Below are positions 7,467-14,994 of a stretch of 45,230 nt of DNA, piece after piece. This DNA is from Candidatus Elulimicrobium sp. (lineage in GTDB: Bacteria > Patescibacteriota > Minisyncoccia > Phycocordibacterales > UBA918). The translations under genes were made by a program, and so were the position numbers. Every line of letters starts with the position of its first letter. Within the stretch, counting starts at the first letter, position 1. The notes under the pieces were generated by a model that had not been told where the DNA came from, did no database searches, and saw only the letters and a program-made list of their open reading frames with translations. Where the stretch lies: contig DYNY01000001.1 in assembly GCA_020720815.1 (NCBI GenBank), positions 29,304 to 74,533 of the forward strand, given 5' to 3'.

Positions 7467-8318
7467 ATGTATCGCTATCTACCATTAATTTTACTTTTGG
7501 CTATATTTATTATTCCTGATTTAGTCTCGGCGGCACCGGGTGGTTTTGTAAATTGCGAAGGTGCTAGTTGTAGTGCTTGTGATTTAGTCGACATGACTAA
7601 CGAAATTATTAGGTGGCTACTAGGCATAATCTTCCTTATTTTTGCTGCTTTGATGACAGTGGCGGGTTTTGGGCTAGTAACTTCTGGTGGTAATCCATCT
7701 GCTTTAAATGCTGCCAAAGCAAAATTTACTAATGCTATCATTGGGATAATTATTGTTTTTTCTGCTTGGCTTATAGTTAATACTGTAATGGTTGAGTTGG
7801 TTTCAGATGGCAATACGGCTGGAAATATCACCGGTTGGGGTCCTTGGTCTGAAATAAAGTGCCAGGTACAAACCGTTACTGTCGAGATGGGTGAAATACC
7901 GCAAGCGGCTGGAAATCCTCCTGACCCGGCAGTTGTCGCTCAATGCAATGATGATGCGGCCTTAATGACGAAATATCATGGTTCACCAATAGGTCTTGAA
8001 GCACCAGGCTTAAGAGTAATGATAAATTGCTATTTAGCCGATCCGGCAGTTAGTGCCCTTACTGATGTTCCGCAACTTTATACAGTCGACAGAGAGCATC
8101 CCCGTTGCAGTCTTACAAACGGGCATGTGGCGTGTGGTCCGTGTAGTCATAGTGCAAACTCAAATCACTATGGTAGAGGTAGTGGAGCGGGGGCTAAGGC
8201 AGTTGATTTTAATTCAAAGGGTTCTGAACAAGCATTATATGATGCTTTGCGTGCAAGAAAAGCAGTTTGTGGAGGGACATTATTGTTTGAGACTCACCAC
8301 ACTCATATAAGTTTGTAG
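7467..8318 (+). CDS. Pilin-like membrane domain fused to an M15-type peptidase-like domain
   Basis: Residues 1-22 form a signal peptide. Residues about 45-72 and 88-110 are two membrane helices with the same pilin-like layout as the preceding gene, including a CSACDL cysteine pair. Residues about 165-283 form an extracytoplasmic domain. It has SNHYGRGSG (about 231-239), AVDFN (about 246) and a terminal HTHIS (about 278), which fit the His, Asp and His zinc ligands of M15 D,D-peptidases or related LAS metallopeptidases. The architecture suggests a pilus-associated cell-wall hydrolase that opens peptidoglycan for an apparatus. Catalytic activity is inferred. The gene lies 68 bases after the pilin-like gene on the same strand. 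Confidence 0.7.
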   Translation: MYRYLPLILLLAIFIIPDLVSAAPGGFVNCEGASCSACDLVDMTNEIIRWLLGIIFLIFAALMTVAGFGLVTSGGNPSALNAAKAKFTNAIIGIIIVFSAWLIVNTVMVELVSDGNTAGNITGWGPWSEIKCQVQTVTVEMGEIPQAAGNPPDPAVVAQCNDDAALMTKYHGSPIGLEAPGLRVMINCYLADPAVSALTDVPQLYTVDREHPRCSLTNGHVACGPCSHSANSNHYGRGSGAGAKAVDFNSKGSEQALYDALRARKAVCGGTLLFETHHTHISL

Positions 8319-8376
8319 CGACTCTTAATATTTTTTCGGGTCTACAAGGAGTTTCTTTCGCTATGCGAACGGTACA

Positions 8377-8418
8377 CTTTTCGTATCGTACGAGCTCACG
8401 CTCATACGATATACTCCA
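8377..8418. repeat. Imperfect intergenic hairpin
   Basis: A palindromic stretch between the peptidase-fusion gene and tRNA-Trp reads GTATCGTACGAGC, a short loop, then GCTCATACGATATAC. It has no T tract, so it is probably not a simple terminator. It belongs to the same repeat-rich gap as the longer inverted repeat that follows. Confidence 0.4.
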
Positions 8419-8439
8419 AGTCTTCGAATCCTCGGGCAG

Positions 8440-8486
8440 TCATAAGTAAAACACCAATCTAAAAAAGATTGGTGTTTTACTTATGA
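8440..8486. terminator. Long perfect hairpin downstream of tRNA-Trp
   Basis: A 21-bp perfect inverted repeat (8440-8460 and 8466-8486, arms beginning TCATAAGTAAAACACC) has a 5-base loop. It lies 2 bases after the 3' end of the minus-strand tRNA gene and 121 bases after the convergent plus-strand gene. It could end transcription from both sides, although no T tract follows the stem in either direction. Its left flank carries an inverted copy of the tRNA T arm. Confidence 0.55.
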
Positions 8487-8488
8487 TG

Positions 8489-8559
8489 CGGGTCCACGAG
8501 GATTCGAACCTCGGTCAACGGTTTTGGAGACCGGCATTCTACCACTGAACTATGGACCC
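8489..8559 (-). tRNA. tRNA-Trp (anticodon CCA)
   Basis: The minus strand folds with acceptor arms GGGTCCA and TGGACCC and discriminator G. The D arm contains GTTCAGTGGTAG, the anticodon loop is CTCCAAA (anticodon CCA), and the T arm is CGAGGTTCGAATCCTCG. The CCA tail is not encoded. Confidence 0.94.
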
Positions 8560-8630
8560 ATTCGCATTATTGTAACTCAGGCGTGAATTCCACTTGAGTC
8601 GCTACATAGTAGGTGAAAAGGATAATAAAA

Positions 8631-9533
8631 TCAATCTCGCAAAAACTTAGTGACCACTCTTAATACATCGCTTTCTTGTCCGCTAGTAAACCAGACAATT
8701 GTTTGATCGCGCTTTAACCAGGTCAATTGTCGCTTGGCGTACTGCCAGTTTTTTTGTTCAAAGCGGTCGATGAATTCGACCTCGGTAATTTCTTTGTTTA
8801 GCAGTGCTAAACCAAGGGTATATTCAAAACCAATTTCGTCTAGGCGATTCTCTGTGACACCCTTAGACAGAAGACTTTTAATTTCATTTAAAAAGCCAAC
8901 CTTAAGCCACTGTCGGGCTCTTTGTCGGTAACGCTCACGCAAAGTCTCTTTATTCGCCTGTAAGCCAATTATGAGCCAATCGTAAGGACTATTTATGGTT
9001 TCTACCTTAGGGATATGCCCAAGTGTTTCCAGTATCTCTAACGCACGTACTATTCGTCGAGGGTTCTGAGTATCAATCTTAGAAAGGAGAGTAGGGTCGA
9101 ATGCTTTTAGACGAATTTTCAATTCTGGAAGAGGCAGTGCTTCTAATTCAGCTCGGAGTTTTTGGTTTGGTGGTACAGGAGCTTTGCCACTATTGCCACG
9201 CAGTTGGTCAAGGTAGAAGAAAGTACCACCAACGACGATAGGAAGTTTTTCTCGCTTAGTAATATGGCTGATGGCCGACGTAGCGAGAGTAGAGAAGTCG
9301 TGTGCAGAAAAAGTCTCATCTACATCAACAATATCGATGAGGTGATGTGTAACTTCACCCATTTCTTCGGGTGTGATTTTAGCTGTACCAATATCAAGAC
9401 CACGATAAATCTGACGGGAATCAGCAGAGATAATTTCCCCTGAAAATCGCTTGGCCAAAGCCAACGAAAGAGCTGTTTTACCAGATGCAGTTGCGCCCAC
9501 AACAGCAATGGCCTTAAGCTTTTTTTTAGTCAT
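8631..9533 (-). CDS. miaA: tRNA dimethylallyltransferase
   Basis: This enzyme transfers a dimethylallyl group to A37 of tRNAs that read UNN codons. The 300-residue length is typical. The P-loop GATASGKT is at residues 13-20, followed by the substrate motif SADSRQIYRGLDIGTAK (about 37-53). HDFSTLA and VVGGTFFYLDQL mark the next conserved blocks, and QNPRRIVRALEI marks the tRNA-binding part. It lies 33 bases downstream of the HTH-MurA gene on the same strand and is probably co-transcribed. Its substrates include tRNA-Trp and tRNA-Tyr, both encoded just beyond it. Confidence 0.95.
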   Translation of the reverse strand: MTKKKLKAIAVVGATASGKTALSLALAKRFSGEIISADSRQIYRGLDIGTAKITPEEMGEVTHHLIDIVDVDETFSAHDFSTLATSAISHITKREKLPIVVGGTFFYLDQLRGNSGKAPVPPNQKLRAELEALPLPELKIRLKAFDPTLLSKIDTQNPRRIVRALEILETLGHIPKVETINSPYDWLIIGLQANKETLRERYRQRARQWLKVGFLNEIKSLLSKGVTENRLDEIGFEYTLGLALLNKEITEVEFIDRFEQKNWQYAKRQLTWLKRDQTIVWFTSGQESDVLRVVTKFLRD

Positions 9534-9566
9534 GTTACGACTATGGAATAGTTTAATTCTTAAGAT

Positions 9567-11066
9567 TTAAAATTCGTCCAGATAAGAAACTTTTGCCCCT
9601 AAAGAAGTTAAGCGTTCGATGAGTTTCTCATAGCCTCGGTTAATACTGTAGATATTGCGTAGGATAGAGTGGCCTTTGGCTCCCAACATGGCAATGAGAA
9701 GTATAGTGGCAGGGCGTAGAGCTGGTGGACAGATGAGCTCAGCTGGTTTGAGTGGGGTTGGGCCGGTGATGTAAATACGGTGTGGGTCTGCTAGGACTGT
9801 TTCGGCACCAAGCTTATCAAGTTCAGTAAAATAGATGGCACGTTTCTCGTAAACCCAATCATGAATAAGAGTTTGACCTTCGGCCTGAGTGGCAATGACC
9901 GCAAAAAAAGGAAGGTTGTCAATATTTAATCCCGGATAAACAGCTGGGTGAATTTTTTCATGCAAAGCTTTAAGCTGTGAAGGTTTGGTTATTAAATCAA
10001 CTAACTTGGTTACACCATTATGACTGAGATAAGGCTTTGATTTTTTGTATTCAAAGCCCATCTTTTCTAGTTTTAGGAGTTCTAGTTCCAAAAAATCAAT
10101 TGGACAACGAGTGATGGTAATAGCAGAATTTGTAACGATAGCAGCTGCAATAAAAAACATCGAATCCGTTGGGTCTTCACTTAGGGTATATTCAACATTA
10201 GTGTTGATATCGGCTACGCCAGTTATAGTTAGAGTAGTTGTACCAATACCTTCGATAACCACCCCTAATTCTTTAAGGAAAAAGCAAACTTCTTGCACCA
10301 TGTAGTTGGCTGAGGCGTATTTAATGATAGTAGTATCGGCCATACCAGCAGCGGCAAAAAGTGTGTTTTCGGTTACTGTATCACCGGATTCGTAGAGTAC
10401 AATTTCGTTTGATTTAGCTGGTGTGCGAGAAATTTCGTAAGTTTCCGATGTGGTTTCAATATTTATACCAAAATTTTCCAAAGCATAGAAATGTGGTCGG
10501 ACAGTGCGACTACCAAGTTTGCAACCACCTGACTGCGGTAGACTGAATTTTTCTAGACTGTGAATTAGTGGGCCGATAAACATTACAATACTACGAGTTC
10601 TTCTAGCCGCTTCGACATTAATTTTTTTTAAATTGAAACGTTTCGGCGGAGTGATTTTGATAGTCGTGTCTTGCCATTCGACGCGCACGCCAATACTCTC
10701 AAGCACTTCAATAATACGGTGCACTTCTTCGATGCGAGGCATGCGGTGCAGGGTAGTGGTACCTCGATTTAAAAGACTGGCACAGAGTAATCCGACCGCT
10801 CCATTTTTTGAGGTGTTGGTTTCAATTACACCCGATAATTTTTTACCGCCTTCGATTTCAATATTTACGGTACCTGGGGAAAGGGTAATAAGATTTTTAC
10901 CAAGGGCCTTACTAATACGCCTAAGCATGTCCGCGCTAACGTTTTGGTTACCACTTTCGATGCGTGCAATAGCGCTCTGAGTAGTTTTAAGAGCTTTGGC
11001 TAAGACAGCCTGGGTCATACCTTTGGTTTCACGAAGATCCGCGATTGATTGTCCAATATTTTTCAT
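9567..11066 (-). CDS. murA: HTH (XRE-type) domain fused to UDP-GlcNAc 1-carboxyvinyltransferase (MurA)
   Basis: This 499-residue protein has two parts. Residues about 5-60 form an XRE/Cro-type helix-turn-helix (IADLRETKGMTQAVLAKALK, TTQSAIARIESGNQNVSADM). Residues about 66-499 are MurA, which transfers enolpyruvate from PEP to UDP-GlcNAc, the first committed step of peptidoglycan synthesis. Key MurA residues are present: Lys-Asn at 87-88, the PEP-binding Cys182 in SGGCKLGSR, DPTDSMFF, and Arg in YEKRAIYF. Normal MurA is about 420 residues; the excess is the HTH. A perfect 28-bp palindrome lies 7 bases upstream of the start, so self-regulation is likely. It is divergent from mreB, with miaA downstream. 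Confidence 0.92.
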   Translation of the reverse strand: MKNIGQSIADLRETKGMTQAVLAKALKTTQSAIARIESGNQNVSADMLRRISKALGKNLITLSPGTVNIEIEGGKKLSGVIETNTSKNGAVGLLCASLLNRGTTTLHRMPRIEEVHRIIEVLESIGVRVEWQDTTIKITPPKRFNLKKINVEAARRTRSIVMFIGPLIHSLEKFSLPQSGGCKLGSRTVRPHFYALENFGINIETTSETYEISRTPAKSNEIVLYESGDTVTENTLFAAAGMADTTIIKYASANYMVQEVCFFLKELGVVIEGIGTTTLTITGVADINTNVEYTLSEDPTDSMFFIAAAIVTNSAITITRCPIDFLELELLKLEKMGFEYKKSKPYLSHNGVTKLVDLITKPSQLKALHEKIHPAVYPGLNIDNLPFFAVIATQAEGQTLIHDWVYEKRAIYFTELDKLGAETVLADPHRIYITGPTPLKPAELICPPALRPATILLIAMLGAKGHSILRNIYSINRGYEKLIERLTSLGAKVSYLDEF

Positions 11067-11072
11067 ACGAAA

Positions 11073-11100
11073 TTAATAATAGCATATATGCTATTATTAA
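11073..11100. promoter_or_regulatory. Perfect 28-bp palindrome, candidate operator between murA and mreB
   Basis: The half-site TTAATAATAGCATA is followed by its exact reverse complement, centred on GCATATATGC. It begins 7 bases before the HTH-MurA ATG and ends 41 bases before the divergent mreB ATG. It therefore overlaps the murA promoter region and flanks that of mreB. Its size and symmetry suit a dimeric XRE-type repressor. The natural candidate is the HTH domain of MurA itself, but that link is inferred. Confidence 0.65.
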
Positions 11101-11140
11101 CCACTTGGTACATTGGTGGAAAAGCGTTACTATATAACAA

Positions 11141-12154
11141 ATGTGGAATAAATTAACTCCTAAAATCGGTATCGACCTTGGTACCACTAGCATTCTTGTT
11201 TTTGTTCCTGGGCAAGGGATTGTGCTTAATGAACCATCTGTTGTCGCTGTTTCCGATGATAACCGGGTTTTGTCGGTAGGGGCTGAGGCTAAGCGTATGA
11301 TTGGCCGCACGCCTGATAGTATAAGAGCGTATCGACCAATGAAGGATGGGGTAATAGCCGACTATCGAGTGACTGAGACAATGCTACGTTATTTTCTTCG
11401 TAAAGCGTTACCACGGTTTAATATTTTTAAACCGGACGTCATGGTCTCTGTTCCGGCTGGCGTAACTTCGACCGAAAGACGAGCGGTGGTGGAGGCGACC
11501 ATTAAGGCTGGCGCACGTAATGCTTACGTTGTAAAAGAGCCAATTTTAGCAGCAATTGGGGCCGGTATTCCTATTTATGAGCCACAGGGTCATATGATTG
11601 TTGATATTGGTGGTGGAACCATAGACGTGGCGGTTATTTCTCTTGGTGGTATCGTGGCGGCTAATTCAGTGAAGTGTGCTGGCAATCGTATCGATACAGC
11701 CATTATTGATTATGTAAAAAAGACTCGTAATCTTTCTATCGGTGAAAAAACGGCTGAAGATATTAAAATCACGGTTGGCTCGGCTTTGCCTTTGGAAGAA
11801 GAGTTGATGATGGAAATTAAGGGTCGCGATGTTCTGTCTGGATTACCGCGCACGACTGAAATCAGGACTAATGAAGTAGTAAGAGCTATTAGTAAAGAAT
11901 TGCGAGAAATGATTAAAGCGATTAAGGATGTTTTTCAGAACACTCCACCCGAATTGGCAGCCGATATTATCGACGGTGGAATAATAATGACCGGTGGAAC
12001 TTCACAATTGAGAAACTTTCCTGAATTAGTGAAAAGACGTACTGGAGTAAAAGCTGAGCTGGCTAATGAAGCATTATTTTGTGTGGTAGCTGGTACCGGT
12101 ATTGCCCTAGAACATCTTGATGCTTACAAGCAAGCAGTTTTGGCTAAGCGGTAG
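11141..12154 (+). CDS. mreB: Rod-shape protein MreB, first paralogue
   Basis: This bacterial actin forms membrane-bound filaments that guide lateral wall synthesis. The 337 residues show the phosphate-1 loop IGIDLGTTSILVFV (about 8-21), phosphate-2 IVDIGGGTIDVAVIS (about 154-168) and the adenosine motif IIMTGGTSQL (about 284-293). MVSVPAGVTSTERRAVV is typical of MreB. A TACTAT box ends 7 bases before the ATG and no Shine-Dalgarno site is seen, so the mRNA may be leaderless. It faces HTH-MurA across the palindrome. A second mreB lies at 25011 in the usual mreBCD context, so this copy may have a specialised role. Confidence 0.93.
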   Translation: MWNKLTPKIGIDLGTTSILVFVPGQGIVLNEPSVVAVSDDNRVLSVGAEAKRMIGRTPDSIRAYRPMKDGVIADYRVTETMLRYFLRKALPRFNIFKPDVMVSVPAGVTSTERRAVVEATIKAGARNAYVVKEPILAAIGAGIPIYEPQGHMIVDIGGGTIDVAVISLGGIVAANSVKCAGNRIDTAIIDYVKKTRNLSIGEKTAEDIKITVGSALPLEEELMMEIKGRDVLSGLPRTTEIRTNEVVRAISKELREMIKAIKDVFQNTPPELAADIIDGGIIMTGGTSQLRNFPELVKRRTGVKAELANEALFCVVAGTGIALEHLDAYKQAVLAKR

Positions 12155-12219
12155 GGCCTATTATATTTTTGGTGGATAGAGAGGTCAATAAAGTTGTACC
12201 CTAAGGTACAATACATATT

Positions 12220-14985
12220 ATGTCTGAACGTATTCTGGTACAGTTTTCTTCGCCTGAAGAGGAGATTCGCTATTTGCGCGAGCAGATGGCTGTTAAGGAG
12301 CGAGAGCTTATGTCCCGTAGTGCGGAAGTTGATGCCAGTGATATAGAGACAATTGGCAGGCAAGAGCTTAAGGAATATTCACAATTTACACCCAAGGTGA
12401 TACTTTCTAGAGAGCATGGTATGCCTGATTTAGCTATTGCTACTTCGGTGGAGCAGGCTAGTTATTCACCTGATCCAGTCGGAGAGGTAATGAACATTGC
12501 GATTGAGAAAGGCATTCGAAATGCCTTGTCTGTCTTAGAGAAGATGAGTAACGCCTATGTTGTTGATGAAGTACATAGAAAATTGATCGAACACATTCGC
12601 TCTGGAGCCACGATCCAAGATTTACGTGAAGATGTACCACCTTGGCACATGCTTAATATGACTCTTTACGAAGTAACTTTACCGGAGGTTAAGGGAACTG
12701 ATGGAAAAGAGTACCAACTAGCGGAGTTGGTGGGTATGATGGAGCAACTCTTTGCTGGTTTGAGGACCATTGGCTCACAGGAAGCTGAGAATCACTTTGT
12801 GATTGAGATAGCAGTAGCAGACAAGAGTGACGATATTGTTTTTTATGTCGCTGTACCGAGTAAGTTTCAATCTTTGTTTGAAAAGCAGACACTATCACTT
12901 TTTCCCCACGCTGAACTTATTATCCAAAAGCATGATTATAATATTTTCGTTGATAATGGTACATCTATCGTCTCGGAGGCCCAACTTAAAAAGCATCCTA
13001 TTTATCCGCTACGTACGGCTGACGGTTTTTCATCCGATCCATTAGCAGTTATCTTAAATGCTTTTTCAAAAATAGAGAAAGAAGGAGGAGGAGCGGCGGT
13101 GCAGTTTGTGATGCGTCACCCACAAAAGAAGTATCGTAAATCTTATGAAGAAATAATCAAAAATATCGGTAAAGGAATGAAGGCAGGAGAAGCGATTTCA
13201 CGTAGTACTATTGGTGGAGAGCTAATGGGTTCGGTTAGTGACTTCCTTTTTAGTGGTAAAAAGGATAAAGAGGCTGAAATTAAAACATCACCAGACGCTG
13301 ACAAGGTAGAGATTTTTGCAAGAAAAATCAAAGCCGATATAATCGAGACAAATATCAGAATTGCTGTTTCAGCTTTGCAAGAGAGTCGAGCCGAACAAAT
13401 TTTGACTGAAATAGAATCCACCTTTAACCAGTTTGATTTGGTGGAAGGGAATGACATTGGCTTTAAGCGGGCCAGGGGTGGTTCGCTTCTACGTTTACAA
13501 AGAGCCTTTTCGTTTCGTGAGTTCATTAATGACGCTACTTTACCTATATCATTAAACGAACTTTCTACCCTTATTCATTTTCCTGGAAACGGTATTCTTA
13601 GTTCACCGCAATTTAAACAATCCCAGTCAGTCACTGCACCAGCTCCGCTTGATATGCCAACATCCGGGACCCTCTTGGGAGTAAACAAGCATCGTAATGT
13701 GGAGACTCCGATCTATATGACTGAGATGGACCGCATGCGACACCTCTATATTATTGGTCAGACTGGCGTAGGTAAGTCAAAGTTAATGACCAACATTATT
13801 ATTCAGGATATTCAACAGGGTAATGGTGTCTGTATGATTGACCCGCATGGTACTGATATTGAAGAGGTACTGGGAGCCATACCACCGGAGCGAGCTAAAG
13901 ACGTGATTTACTTCGACCCATCGCGCATGGATAACGTGGTTGGGCTTAATATGCTCGAGTACGATATCAATAAGCCTGAGCAAAAAACCTTTGTGGTCAA
14001 TGAGCTCTTTTCGATTTTTCAAAAGCTGTATGGAGCCAATCCGGAGAGTATGGGGCCGATGTTTGAACAGTACTTTCGTAACGCCACAATGTTGGTGATG
14101 GAAGACCCTGAGAGTGGTAATACCCTCATGGATATTTCTCGTGTCATGGTTGATGCTCAGTACCGTCGATACAAATTGTCTAAAGCTAAGAACCCAGTCG
14201 TGGTCCAGTTTTGGACCGAGATTGCAACGAAGGCTGGTGGGGAAGCGTCACTCGAAAATATTGTGCCATATATTGTATCTAAGTTTGACGTGTTTACCGC
14301 TAACGATTACATGCGTCCGATTATTGGTCAACAAAAATCTTCTTTCAATTTCCGTCAATTAATGGATGAGAAAAAGATTCTTTTGGTTAATCTGTCTAAA
14401 GGTCGGCTGGGTGAAATCAACGCCAACCTTATCGGCATGATTGTTGTTGGTAAAATTTTAATGGCGGCGCTTTCGCGTGTAGATGACGTAACTAAAAGCT
14501 TTCCATCGTTTTATCTTCACATTGATGAGTTCCATTTTATTTCTACACCAGCCATTGCTTCGATTTTGTCTGAAGCCAGAAAATATAAACTCAGTCTTAC
14601 TGTAGTGCATCAGTATATTGCACAGCTAGATCAAAATATTAAGGATGCAATTTTTGGTAACGTCGGCTCGATAATTGCTCTACGTGTCGGTACTGAAGAT
14701 GCCCAATTCCTAGAACAACAATTCGCCCCAGTCTTTAATGCTAAAGACATTATGAATATTCCAAACTACAACGCAATCTTACGTATTTTGGCCAACGGCA
14801 TCCCTACTAAACCTTTCAGTATGGCAACTTCGACGCCGATTAAATCAGACCCAGCGCGCGTTCAGGCGATGATAAATGAAAGCGCGGCGCGCAATGGCCG
14901 ACCACGAGCCGAAGTAGAGGCGGAGATATCGGCTAGATACGCCAAGAAGCCAGCCCCTGCGCAGTCTTTGGGTGGTATAGTGTAG
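12220..14985 (+). CDS. TraG/VirD4-like type IV secretion ATPase
   Basis: This 921-residue protein has a long N-terminal region (about 1-490) of unknown fold, then a P-loop ATPase domain. Walker A is IIGQTGVGKSKL (about residues 511-522), followed by MIDPHGTDIEEV. Walker B is FYLHIDEFHF (about 763-772), and a downstream VVHQYIAQLD matches the TraG/TraD/VirD4/DUF87 superfamily. Such ATPases couple DNA or proteins to a type IV channel or power pilus function. No clear membrane helix is visible, so it may dock on a membrane partner. A TACAAT box ends 7 bases before the ATG, again suggesting a leaderless mRNA. It is followed within 9 bases by a giant protein, so the two probably act together. The substrate is unknown. 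Confidence 0.8.
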   Translation: MSERILVQFSSPEEEIRYLREQMAVKERELMSRSAEVDASDIETIGRQELKEYSQFTPKVILSREHGMPDLAIATSVEQASYSPDPVGEVMNIAIEKGIRNALSVLEKMSNAYVVDEVHRKLIEHIRSGATIQDLREDVPPWHMLNMTLYEVTLPEVKGTDGKEYQLAELVGMMEQLFAGLRTIGSQEAENHFVIEIAVADKSDDIVFYVAVPSKFQSLFEKQTLSLFPHAELIIQKHDYNIFVDNGTSIVSEAQLKKHPIYPLRTADGFSSDPLAVILNAFSKIEKEGGGAAVQFVMRHPQKKYRKSYEEIIKNIGKGMKAGEAISRSTIGGELMGSVSDFLFSGKKDKEAEIKTSPDADKVEIFARKIKADIIETNIRIAVSALQESRAEQILTEIESTFNQFDLVEGNDIGFKRARGGSLLRLQRAFSFREFINDATLPISLNELSTLIHFPGNGILSSPQFKQSQSVTAPAPLDMPTSGTLLGVNKHRNVETPIYMTEMDRMRHLYIIGQTGVGKSKLMTNIIIQDIQQGNGVCMIDPHGTDIEEVLGAIPPERAKDVIYFDPSRMDNVVGLNMLEYDINKPEQKTFVVNELFSIFQKLYGANPESMGPMFEQYFRNATMLVMEDPESGNTLMDISRVMVDAQYRRYKLSKAKNPVVVQFWTEIATKAGGEASLENIVPYIVSKFDVFTANDYMRPIIGQQKSSFNFRQLMDEKKILLVNLSKGRLGEINANLIGMIVVGKILMAALSRVDDVTKSFPSFYLHIDEFHFISTPAIASILSEARKYKLSLTVVHQYIAQLDQNIKDAIFGNVGSIIALRVGTEDAQFLEQQFAPVFNAKDIMNIPNYNAILRILANGIPTKPFSMATSTPIKSDPARVQAMINESAARNGRPRAEVEAEISARYAKKPAPAQSLGGIV

Positions 14986-14994
14986 GAATATAAT

